The notes under the pieces: generated by a model | Told to the model about the DNA's origin: nothing | Database searches by the model: none | What the model saw: only the letters and a program-made list of their open reading frames with translations | From: an uncultured Eubacteriales bacterium | Lineage (GTDB): Bacteria > Bacillota > Clostridia > Oscillospirales > Acutalibacteraceae | Direction: 5' to 3' | Assembly (NCBI GenBank): GCA_900314355.1 | Contig: OMUY01000079.1 | Span: forward strand, 1-58,635 | Length of the DNA: 58,635 nucleotides | Position numbers and translations under genes: made by a program | In this document: piece after piece, positions 16,683 through 24,212 of the stretch | How the letters are laid out: each line of letters begins with the position of its first letter | Numbering within the stretch: the stretch's first letter is position 1

Positions 16683-17260
16683 TGAGCGCTTTTTTGGGAC
16701 CGATACATTATTGGCTTTACAATAAAATCGGAAATCAGGAAGAGTTGACGAGGGAAATTGCCGATTACGCGGCGGATGAAAATTTGATTGACGACGCGGA
16801 AAAGTACACGAAGCGGCTTCCTCGGTTGGAAACGGTAATAGACGAAGGCAACATACACGGGTGGCTTCAAAATTGTATTTCGGACGCTGAAAAGCGTTAT
16901 GCGGATTTGGTGGGCGAAATTATTTCAAATGATTGTGAAAAACTTAAAGAGCTTGAAAAAGTCGCGTTCGAGTTCGGAAAAAAACACAGTATTTGTTGCG
17001 ACGACGCGGCGGAAATATATAAATCGTTTGAGGATTTTTTTGTAAACGGAATGCCGTGCGACCGAATAAATACCGTTACTGAAAGTTTTTCGGATAAAGT
17101 GTCATGGGAAATGACTCAGGATATTCATTTTAACTATTGGGACAAAGACAGCGAGCCGTATTATGTTCTTCGCAAAAAAGTGATGGACGGAATGCTTGCT
17201 GAATCTGATTTCAAAGTTGAAATGTTTGATAAAGCGCATTATATGATAATAAAAAAATAA
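16682..17260 (+). CDS. conserved hypothetical protein of the hcp operon
   Basis: 192 residues, starting at the ATG in TGATGA with AAGGAG five bases upstream; an in-frame TTG one codon earlier is poorly spaced. I do not recognise a named domain. Visible features are an N-terminal MSAFLGPIHYWLYNKI block with a conserved-looking His/Trp pair, a second HGW (about 57-59), a CC pair in HSICCDDAAE (about 108-109), a GMPCD Cys, and a C-terminal HFNYW block. It is mostly helical and acidic, and soluble. Its place between the DUF1858 protein and Hcp suggests a role in Hcp maturation, metal binding or sensing; this is inference. Confidence 0.8.
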   Translation: MSAFLGPIHYWLYNKIGNQEELTREIADYAADENLIDDAEKYTKRLPRLETVIDEGNIHGWLQNCISDAEKRYADLVGEIISNDCEKLKELEKVAFEFGKKHSICCDDAAEIYKSFEDFFVNGMPCDRINTVTESFSDKVSWEMTQDIHFNYWDKDSEPYYVLRKKVMDGMLAESDFKVEMFDKAHYMIIKK

Positions 17261-17277
17261 TTTTCGGAGGGAAAAAT

Positions 17278-18873
17278 ATGGATAGCAAAATGTTTTGTTT
17301 TCAGTGTGAACAGACAGCCGGCGGATGCGGCTGCAAAGGAAAGGCCGGAGTATGCGGAAAAAGCGCCGATGTCGCGGGTCTTCAGGACGAACTCACCGGA
17401 GCGCTGATAGGTTTAGCCCGTGCGGCAGACTCAAATGAGAATGTGTCAAAAAATACTTACAAGATAATAATTAAAGGTCTTTTTACGACAATCACAAACG
17501 TAAACTTTAACTCGGCAACGATTTCCGAACTTATTGATGAAGTTCATAAAGAGAAAAGTCATCTTGTGCCCGGCTGTTCTTCATGCGGCGTCACGTGCAG
17601 AAAGAGCGATGATTACGATATGAAAAACCTTTGGAACGCTGATGAAGATATTCGTTCTCTCAAGTCTCTTATATTATTCGGTATTAGAGGCATGGCGGCA
17701 TACGCTTATCACGCCGGAGTTTTAGGCTATACCGATGAAGATGTAAACAAGTTTTTTGTAAAAGCTCTTTTCGCTATCGGCGAAGATTGGGATACGAATG
17801 AGCTTCTTCCCATCGTCATGGAAGTGGGTCAGGTAAACTTCAAGTGCATGGAAATGCTTGACAGAGCCAACACTGAGACTTTTGGCAATCCCGTACCTGT
17901 CAAAGTACCGCTGAAAGTTGAAAAAGGTCCGTTCATAGTTATAAGCGGACACGACCTCTTAGATTTAAAGCTTCTTCTCGAACAGACAAAAGACAAGGGC
18001 GTTGATGTCTACACGCACGGCGAAATGCTCCCGGCGCACGGTTATCCTGAGCTGAAAAAATATCCCAACTTAAAAGGCAATTTCGGTACGGCATGGCAGA
18101 ACCAGCAGAAGGAATTTGCAAATATTCCGGCTCCGGTACTTTTTACGACAAACTGCCTCATGCCTCCGAAGGAAAGCTATAAGGACAGAGTTTTTACAAC
18201 CGAGGTCGTTTCTTATCCCGAGATAGTTCATATCGGCGAGGATAAGGATTTTACCCCGGTTATTGAGAAAGCTCTCGAACTCGGCGGATACAGCGAGGAC
18301 ACTCAGTTCACGGGTATCAACGGCGGCGAAAGCGTAATGACCGGATTCGCTCACGGAACTGTTCTCGGCATTGCCGACAAAGTAGTTGACGCGGTAAAGA
18401 AAGGCGAAATCAAGCGTTTTCTTTTAGTCGGCGGATGTGACGGAGCAAAGCCCGGCAGAAATTACTATACGGAGCTTGTAAAGAATACGCCTTCGGATAC
18501 TGTGGTTTTAACGCTTGCCTGCGGAAAATATCGTTTCAACGACCTTGATTTGGGAACTGTCGCCGGTCTTCCGAGAATACTCGATATGGGTCAGTGCAAC
18601 GACGCGTACAGCGCGGTCAAGGTAGCTCTCGCTCTTGCCGACGCTTTCGGCTGCGGAGTAAACGAGCTTCCTCTCACGATAGTTCTTTCATGGTACGAAC
18701 AGAAGGCTGTCTGCGTTCTTCTTTCTCTTCTTTCCTTAGGAATAAAAAATATCCGTCTCGGACCTACTCTTCCCGCTTTCGTGTCTCCCAACGTTCTCAA
18801 ATATCTTGTTGATAATTTCAACCTTTCTCCCACTGGCGAAGTTGACGACGACTTAAAAGCAATTTTCGGGTAA
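17278..18873 (+). CDS. hcp: hydroxylamine reductase / hybrid cluster protein
   Basis: 531 residues. The N-terminal Cys motif (Cys7, Cys10, Cys19, Cys26) binds the cubane cluster. The C-terminal half carries the hybrid-cluster ligands in GGCDGAKPGRNYYTEL and LACGKYRFN, with further conserved Glu and His in INGGESVMTGFAHG. Hcp reduces NO to N2O and/or hydroxylamine to ammonia and acts in nitrosative-stress defence. A strong GGAGGG site precedes the ATG. The gene is central to the operon driven from 16415-16425 and is likely activated by the divergent Crp/Fnr protein. Confidence 0.96.
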   Translation: MDSKMFCFQCEQTAGGCGCKGKAGVCGKSADVAGLQDELTGALIGLARAADSNENVSKNTYKIIIKGLFTTITNVNFNSATISELIDEVHKEKSHLVPGCSSCGVTCRKSDDYDMKNLWNADEDIRSLKSLILFGIRGMAAYAYHAGVLGYTDEDVNKFFVKALFAIGEDWDTNELLPIVMEVGQVNFKCMEMLDRANTETFGNPVPVKVPLKVEKGPFIVISGHDLLDLKLLLEQTKDKGVDVYTHGEMLPAHGYPELKKYPNLKGNFGTAWQNQQKEFANIPAPVLFTTNCLMPPKESYKDRVFTTEVVSYPEIVHIGEDKDFTPVIEKALELGGYSEDTQFTGINGGESVMTGFAHGTVLGIADKVVDAVKKGEIKRFLLVGGCDGAKPGRNYYTELVKNTPSDTVVLTLACGKYRFNDLDLGTVAGLPRILDMGQCNDAYSAVKVALALADAFGCGVNELPLTIVLSWYEQKAVCVLLSLLSLGIKNIRLGPTLPAFVSPNVLKYLVDNFNLSPTGEVDDDLKAIFG

Positions 18874-18877
18874 TTTA

Positions 18878-19531
18878 ATGAAAGAAAAAAAAGGAGAGGT
18901 ATTCTCTGTTGCGTATGACAATATGCCGGTTCCGGGCTGTACAGTGTCAAAAACGGTTCGGACAGGCCGCAACGACATAATTTATTTTTCACTTGCGAAA
19001 AATACGGATATAAGCGCGGAGATATATCGGTACTACAAATTTATTTTAGTTTTGTACGGAAAAATTGAAGTGTACGGCGGCGAAAGTTTTTTGAAAAAGC
19101 TTTCTCCCGGCGATGCGTTTTTGACGCCGATCGGGATTCCGGTAGGAATCAGAACCGATGAGGGAGCCGTCTACACTGAATTTTCGGTCAGAAAGGATGA
19201 TAATATGAACGAAGCGGTCAAAGCTGGCGAGATTTTCAATCTTGCAGAACTTGTACCTTACGCCGATGGCAGAATAGTCAATATGGATGTGGCGCACAAC
19301 GACAATATGAAATTTGTCGTTATGTCGTTTGACGAGGGAACAGGTCTTTCGGAGCACGCGGCGCCCGGCGACGCTCTTGTATTCGCGCTTGACGGAGAAG
19401 CCGTGATAGGATATGAAGGAAAAAATTTCCGTATCAAAGCAGGCGAAAATTTTTGTTTCGCAAAAGGCGGTCTTCATTCCGTAAAGGCGGATAAAAAGTT
19501 CAAAATGGCGCTTCTTCTTACGTTGGATTGA
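18878..19531 (+). CDS. cupin domain protein
   Basis: 217 residues with two cupin-like halves. The first (about 35-95) carries SPGDAFLTPIGIPVG. The second (about 125-210) carries the better-preserved motif GLSEHAAPGDALVFALDGEA and ends FCFAKGGLHSVKA, with the metal-type His in each motif. It begins four bases after hcp and has no obvious ribosome site of its own, so it is probably coupled to hcp. It may bind a small ligand or metal. Cupins accompany hcp in some clostridia; no enzymatic role can be read. Confidence 0.85.
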   Translation: MKEKKGEVFSVAYDNMPVPGCTVSKTVRTGRNDIIYFSLAKNTDISAEIYRYYKFILVLYGKIEVYGGESFLKKLSPGDAFLTPIGIPVGIRTDEGAVYTEFSVRKDDNMNEAVKAGEIFNLAELVPYADGRIVNMDVAHNDNMKFVVMSFDEGTGLSEHAAPGDALVFALDGEAVIGYEGKNFRIKAGENFCFAKGGLHSVKADKKFKMALLLTLD

Positions 19532-19563
19532 TATCGTTAAAAAAGTTTCAGAGGTGATTTTCA

Positions 19564-20601
19564 ATGATTAAAGTTGCGTTTTACGACACAAAGCCGTATG
19601 ATATCCCTTCATTTGAAAAATATGGGAAAATGCGTGGCGTTGCATATAAATTTCTGGAGACAAAACTTAACGAGGACACTGCGGAGCTTGCGAGAGGATG
19701 TGAAGTCGTATGCGTTTTCGTCAATGACGATGTGAATAAAGCTGTAATAGAAAAACTTTACGGCATGGGCGTGAAGTTGATTGCCCTTCGTTCGGCAGGA
19801 TACAACAATGTAGACGTCAAAGCGTGTTTCGGTAAAATTCACGTCGTTCATGTTCCGGCGTATTCGCCTTATTCCGTTGCCGAGCACGCAATGGCGCTGC
19901 TGCTTACATCTGTCCGCCGTATTCACAAGGCGTATAACCGTACAAGGGAATTTAATTTTTCTCTTAACGGCTTGACTGGATTTGATTTGCACGGCAAGAC
20001 TGTCGGCGTTGTAGGCACAGGAAGAATCGGAAAAATTTTTATAGATATATGCCGCGGATTCGGAATGAACGTATTGGCGTACGACCGCTTTCCGTCGGCA
20101 GAAGGCGACATAAAATACGTTCCGCTTGACGAGCTTTTTTCTGAAAGCGACGTTATCTCTCTTCATTGCCCGTTGACCGCAGAAACAAAGCATATGATTA
20201 ACGCCGAAAGCATCAAAAAGATGAAAAAAGGTGTTGTCATAGTCAACACGTCCAGAGGCGGACTTGTCGATGCAGAGGCTCTGCTTGAAGGTATAAAGGA
20301 CAGAAAAATCGGTGCGGCGTGCCTTGACGTATATGAAGAAGAGGCCGATATATTCTTTGAGGATTTGTCCGGACATATCCTGAACGACGACCTTCTTTCA
20401 AGGCTTATTTCCATGCCGAATGTGATAGTGACTTCTCATCAGGCATTTCTAACGGACGACGCGTTGAACAATATTGCGGATACGACGGTAAACAATATTT
20501 TGTCCTATTTTGAAAAGGACGGAATTTGCGACAATGAATTGTGTTATAGATGCGGCAACATCGAGCAATGTAAAAAAGAAAGAAACGAAAGATGTTTTTA
20601 A
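19564..20601 (+). CDS. D-isomer specific 2-hydroxyacid dehydrogenase with Cys-rich tail
   Basis: 345 residues of the D-lactate dehydrogenase (LdhA-like) group, which reduces 2-keto acids with NADH. Features are LRSAGYN with the substrate Arg, SVAEHAMALLL, Rossmann motif GTGRIGK (about 146-152), NTSRGGLVD, CLDVYEEE and the catalytic TSHQAFLT His. A tail of about 25 residues adds Cys residues (CDNELCYRCGN, EQCKKE, RCF), unlike typical D-LDH, and could bind a metal or respond to thiol stress. A clear AGAGGTGA site precedes the ATG. It is in the hcp operon, where D-LDH could keep NADH turnover going when other routes are poisoned by NO. Confidence 0.88.
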   Translation: MIKVAFYDTKPYDIPSFEKYGKMRGVAYKFLETKLNEDTAELARGCEVVCVFVNDDVNKAVIEKLYGMGVKLIALRSAGYNNVDVKACFGKIHVVHVPAYSPYSVAEHAMALLLTSVRRIHKAYNRTREFNFSLNGLTGFDLHGKTVGVVGTGRIGKIFIDICRGFGMNVLAYDRFPSAEGDIKYVPLDELFSESDVISLHCPLTAETKHMINAESIKKMKKGVVIVNTSRGGLVDAEALLEGIKDRKIGAACLDVYEEEADIFFEDLSGHILNDDLLSRLISMPNVIVTSHQAFLTDDALNNIADTTVNNILSYFEKDGICDNELCYRCGNIEQCKKERNERCF

Positions 20602-20614
20602 GGAGGAAATAACG

Positions 20615-20803
20615 ATGAAATATTTTGTAAACGAAGATTGCATAGGATGCGGACTTTGTGAATCAACGTGCCCTGAAGTTTTTTCAATAGGCGATGAAGG
20701 TAAGGCGGCCGCTGTCGATTCCGAGGTATCGGATGAATTTCTTGATGCAGCTGCCGAGGCAAAAGAAAACTGCCCCGTAGGCGCGATTGAGGAAAAGGAA
20801 TAA
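20615..20803 (+). CDS. ferredoxin, single [4Fe-4S]
   Basis: A 62-residue electron carrier. CIGCGLCESTCP (about 9-20) supplies three ligands and their following Cys; CPVGAI (about 53-58) supplies the last, as in one-cluster ferredoxins. The ATG at 20615 is fixed by AGGAGG eight bases upstream; an in-frame extension further upstream would overlap the dehydrogenase gene. It is the likely electron donor to Hcp and the last gene of the operon. Confidence 0.92.
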   Translation: MKYFVNEDCIGCGLCESTCPEVFSIGDEGKAAAVDSEVSDEFLDAAAEAKENCPVGAIEEKE

Positions 20804-20897
20804 TTTCTCAACAAGCGGGTTCAACGAAATTTGAAAATTCTCAACCAAATACACGCCTGTTAAAATACAAAAAAATTTGAAATAATATACAGATTGA

Positions 20898-20940
20898 CGC
20901 CCTTGGGTTTAGACCGTTCGGGCGCTTCTGTATTTTCTTT
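20898..20940 (+). terminator. possible terminator of the hcp operon
   Basis: CGCCC/GGGCG stem enclosing GGT/ACC, then a T-rich tract (TTCTGTATTTTCTTT). It is weaker than the other terminators here. The rest of 20804-21067 is AT-rich and shows no gene. Confidence 0.4.
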
Positions 20941-21067
20941 CAATGTGTATTTGTTTTTTCTCAAAATCATGCGGCATTTTTTTGATTGATAAGCAATGTA
21001 ACGATTTTCAAATGTTAATTTATTAAATTTTTTATTTATATTGAAAACATGCTTGTTATGATATCAG

Positions 21068-21098
21068 TTAATAACAAGGTGTTATTAAATATTATAAT
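21068..21098 (+). promoter_or_regulatory. operator and -10 box of the ROK-type gene
   Basis: A perfect inverted repeat TTAATAAC-AAGGT-GTTATTAA (21068-21088), then TATAAT (21093-21098). The repeat covers the spacer/-35 position, as expected for repression. The likely binder is the ROK-type HTH encoded just downstream. Confidence 0.6.
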
Positions 21099-21119
21099 AT
21101 ATGGGAAGGGAAAAATTCT

Positions 21120-21443
21120 GTGAACGGAACAGCCGATATGTCAAGTGTAAAGCTTGCCAACTACAGATTAATATGCAATTATGTTCACAATCACGGAGCG
21201 GTTACCATTCCCCAGGTATCTCTTGCGACAGGTTTAAGTCTTCCTACCGTTACAAGAGCGATTGATTACAGCATTGAAAACGGCATTATGCGCACGTGCG
21301 GAATTGTCGGAGGGGAGATTGGACGCAAGGCGCAGGTATATTCTTTTAATCCGGATTATATACATTTTCTTTTTATTTCCCTCCACTGCCACAAACTTTA
21401 TTATCAGTCTCTCAATTTTTTAAATATATTCCCCGTAAGGTAA
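21120..21443 (+). pseudogene. ROK-family repressor, truncated to the HTH part
   Basis: A 107-residue frame from GTG (21120), with GGGAAGGG nine bases upstream. Residues about 10-80 are the MarR-like winged helix of ROK repressors (ANYRLICNYVHNHGAVTIP, then TGLSLPTVTRAIDYSIENG), ending in GRKAQVYSFNPDY, the normal junction to the sugar-kinase-like domain. The roughly 300-residue ROK domain that should follow is missing, replaced by a short unrelated tail. The HTH could still bind the intact operator at 21068-21088, but effector sensing is lost. Confidence 0.75.
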
Positions 21444-21544
21444 ATTACCTTGTTATCAGATTTGCCATCACATTTGCGAATTTATTTTATCCGCTTTTCA
21501 ATATGAAAGGCTGCTGAAAAAAGATATTGTCATTTTCCGTTTAA

Positions 21545-21582
21545 TCAGGCGCCGTCTTTGATAATAAGACCGTTTCGCCTGA
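21545..21582. repeat. nested palindrome containing a motif shared with 56451-56472
   Basis: Outer stem TCAGGCG/CGCCTGA and inner stem GTCTT/AAGAC. Its left part (AATCAGGCGCCGTCTTTGATA from 21543) recurs almost exactly at 56451-56472, upstream of hsdM. Confidence 0.5.
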
Positions 21583-21621
21583 GATGTACGGAGAATAATA
21601 ATTAACGAATTTAAAAATAAT

Positions 21622-21662
21622 CGGGCGGCTGCCGCGGATGTCCTACATCTGCAAGCCGCCCG
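21622..21662. repeat. strong intergenic hairpin
   Basis: Two stacked stems: CGGGCGGCT/AGCCGCCCG (9 bp) and GCGGATGT/ACATCTGC (8 bp, one G-U) with a 3-base loop. Read on the minus strand a U-rich stretch follows. It could be a terminator or a palindromic element left in the decayed 21444-21826 gap. No gene is seen there. Confidence 0.5.
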
Positions 21663-21826
21663 AAAATATTTAATTAACCGGAGATTTAATGATTTTCGGT
21701 TCTTTTTACATGACCGCCGAGATAACAAAAGAATTGAATCCGCCTTTTTTGGAAGAAAATACGCGGTTGATTGTGATAGAATTTATCTTGAAAAGTAAAA
21801 TAAAAAAGAGACAAAGGTGTCAAATT

Positions 21827-22879
21827 ATGAATAACGATGAAATGTGGAAGGCTGTTAAAGAATGTGACGCCTCATGTGACGGAAAGTTTTTTTACGGTGT
21901 GAAAACAACCGGTATTTACTGCCGCCCGTCATGTAAATCAAAGCTTCCTAACAGAGAAAATGTCGTTTTTTTCAAGACAAGGCGGGAAGCCGAAAATGAA
22001 GGTTTTCGTCCGTGCAAGCGCTGCCGACCGGATTTGGTGCAATATGACCCTGCCGCGGATCTGTCGGAAAGAACAAAGAAATTGCTTGATAGCTATTTCA
22101 GCGATCGAATGAAACTTGAAAGCGATATGAGAGAAATGGGAGTGAGCAGAAAACATCTGACAGAGATCTTCAAACAGCAGTATGACATCACGCCATCCGA
22201 ATATTTGACACAGGTAAGGATCGCCGCCGCAAGAAGTCTGCTGCAGGACGGATATTCCGTCACGGACGCCGCCGGTATGGCAGGGTATGAAAATCTGTCG
22301 GAATTTTACGATTATTTCCGCCGGCAGACAGGAATGACGCCGGCAAGATATCGTCAGATTTTCGCTGATAATATCAGTCGAAGCGTTATGGAAACTCCTA
22401 TCGGGTCTTTAAGGATTATAGCCTCGCAGGATGCCGTTCTCTGCGTAGAACAGGAAAAAAAGGAAAGTTCAGACGCAGGCGCGCAGGTCGTCGATATTCC
22501 TGCCGACCGCATTATAACAGGCGATCCCTCAGGTGAATTGGTGAAAGACTGCAAGGCTCAGCTCAACGAATATTTTGCCGGAAAAAGACGAAAATTTGAC
22601 CTGCCGGTTAACCCCGAGGGAACGGATTTTCAGAAAAATGTATGGGAACATCTCACAGACATCCCTTACGGACAGACGCGCACTTACGGAGAGCTTGCCG
22701 CGATTACTGGTAATAAAAAAGCTTCACGGGCGATAGGAATGGCCAACCACATTAATCCGATTTTGATTTTGATTCCCTGCCACCGTGTCATTGGCGCCGA
22801 CGGCAGTCTTACCGGATACGCAGCCGGTATTGAAGCGAAAAAATATCTTCTAACAATGGAAAGAAAATATTCTCTGTGA
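21827..22879 (+). CDS. ada: bifunctional Ada: methylated-DNA methyltransferase and AraC-type activator
   Basis: 350 residues with three parts. The N-terminal Ada zinc domain carries Cys32, Cys36, Cys63 and Cys66; the methylphosphotriester acceptor is expected among the Zn-binding Cys, in GIYCRPSC. An AraC helix-turn-helix spans about 90-180. The C-terminal O6-methylguanine methyltransferase has active site PCHRV (Cys318). Start at 21827 (MNNDEMW) gives the normal family length and has AAAGGTG upstream; an earlier in-frame start would add 46 unrelated residues. Its stop overlaps the start of a broken alkA, an alkylation-repair operon. All catalytic residues are intact. Confidence 0.92.
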   Translation: MNNDEMWKAVKECDASCDGKFFYGVKTTGIYCRPSCKSKLPNRENVVFFKTRREAENEGFRPCKRCRPDLVQYDPAADLSERTKKLLDSYFSDRMKLESDMREMGVSRKHLTEIFKQQYDITPSEYLTQVRIAAARSLLQDGYSVTDAAGMAGYENLSEFYDYFRRQTGMTPARYRQIFADNISRSVMETPIGSLRIIASQDAVLCVEQEKKESSDAGAQVVDIPADRIITGDPSGELVKDCKAQLNEYFAGKRRKFDLPVNPEGTDFQKNVWEHLTDIPYGQTRTYGELAAITGNKKASRAIGMANHINPILILIPCHRVIGADGSLTGYAAGIEAKKYLLTMERKYSL

Positions 22880-23527
22880 AAGATGAATATTTTCCATTCG
22901 GAGAGCGGTAAATTTCCTGGCTTAAAAATAGGGATCCGCAGTTGGGCGAGGTCATTTCCAAAATGGGAAAGCCGAAAAGAAATCTGTTTCCAAACATTTT
23001 TTCGGGACTTGTTTTCTATATAATTTCGCAGCAGATCTCGGCAAAAGCGGCTGAAACAGAATGGAAACGGTTTCAAGAACTGTGTTCACCTGTCAAGCCG
23101 GAAAATACCCGCCGCTTTACGCCGGAGAAAATACAAAAGTGCGGTACGACTCTTCGCAGGGCTGGATATATCAGACTGATTGCAGAAAAGCTTGCGGACA
23201 ATACTATTGACGTGAATTCACTTATTAAAGAAGATGACGCAGAATTTATCAAAAAAAATCACAAAATTGCCGGATGTCGGAGAATGGACAGCTCAGATGC
23301 TTCTGATTCATATGCTGAAAAGACCGAATGTCATCAGTTTCAAGGATGTGGCTGTTCTTAGGGAAATGTGTATGGTTTATCGGGTTTCGTATATCCGCCG
23401 GGAATTTTTTGAACAGAAAAAAGATATTTATTCCCCATATTCGACAACCGCAAGCATCTATTTCTGGACAATTTCAACCCGGAAAACCGCCGATAAAGCA
23501 GAAAATCAGAGAGCAGAGAACAAATAA
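22876..23527 (+). pseudogene. DNA-3-methyladenine glycosylase (AlkA/HhH-GPD), disrupted
   Basis: The reading frame starts at GTG 22876, overlapping the ada stop. It gives the usual N-terminus (KDEYFPFGER) but meets TAA at 22909-22911, then continues with the family sequence ISWLKNRDPQLGEVISKMGK, later SGLVFYIISQQISAKAAE. At an A8 run (23251-23258) the frame shifts by one extra base, after which ITKLPDVGEWTAQMLL and the C-terminal half (YSPYSTTASIYFWTIS) follow in the next frame. The family HhH-GPD catalytic Asp would lie in the KDVAVLRE region. Nonsense plus frameshift means no full protein unless both are sequence errors. Confidence 0.85.
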
Positions 23528-23553
23528 ACAAAATCTTCAAGGAGGATCATATT

Positions 23554-23943
23554 ATGCAACACAGAATGAGAGAATTTCAGATGGATAAGAAATCGGTTGA
23601 TAAAGTTCTGACAGAAAACCGAGTAGGTCACGTTGCTGCGATCGGAACCGATGGTTTCTCGTATGTGGCGCCGGTGTTTTTTTGTACCGGAGCGGTAAAA
23701 TATATTTTCACGGTCTGAAGGTTGGACAAAAACTCGAAAATATAAAAACAAATTCCTATGTAGGTTTTGAAACGGTAGAATTTAAAGAAGTCATTAAAGA
23801 AAAACTTGACTGTCCCTGCGATGCGGACGCGGTATATCAGAGTGTCGTTGTTCGCGGAAAAGCAAGGATACTTGATGACGTGACAAAGAAGGAAGAAATT
23901 CTCAGGGCAATTTTGAAAAAGTACGCACCCGATTCATTTTGTG
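23554..23943 (+). pseudogene. pyridoxamine 5'-phosphate oxidase-like (NimA-type) protein, frameshifted and truncated
   Basis: An ATG at 23554 after a good AGGAGG site starts MQHRMREFQMDKKSVDKVL, then GHVAAIGTDGFSYVAPVFF, typical of split-barrel flavin-binding proteins. At a T7 run (23677-23683) one base is missing. The family sequence continues in another frame (YRSGKIYFHGLKVGQKLENI, then VGFETVEF and VVVRGKARILDD). It stops resembling the family near residue 125 and runs without a stop into AT-rich DNA and the next gene. It is thus broken by an indel and lacks its C-terminus. Confidence 0.8.
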
Positions 23944-24212
23944 TATTATTTAATATATTTTATTATTATACTCTAATATACTCTAATTTCGCGGTTAATT
24001 TTTTTGTTATTCCGTCAACCGTAAACATACAGACGACTTTTTGTCGGATAAAAATAATAGTTGCATTTATTTTGTATTTTGCTTATAATCTAATAGATAT
24101 GCCGATTGATAATTCAGTCAGTTGTTTTTTTTGCGGAAAAAAAGAGATTTTTGAGATAACAAATTTCCTGTTATTATATATTAAATTTTTGAATGAAAGA
24201 GGTATTCAGACT
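23944..24212 (+). promoter_or_regulatory. AT-rich gap with the epimerase promoter
   Basis: TTGCAT (24061-24066), 17 bases, TATAAT (24084-24089). A leader of about 120 bases leads to AAAGAGG upstream of the ATG at 24213. The part before the promoter is very AT-rich and without a recognisable gene, although it happens to have no in-frame stop relative to the gene below. Confidence 0.65.

Noticed and set aside
19609-20376. 255-codon antisense frame within the 2-hydroxyacid dehydrogenase gene
   Set aside because: Shadow of a well-supported gene; composition and content are not protein-like.
20510-20614. Upstream extension of the ferredoxin
   Set aside because: It overlaps the dehydrogenase's coding end and lacks a ribosome site; AGGAGG sets the start at 20615.
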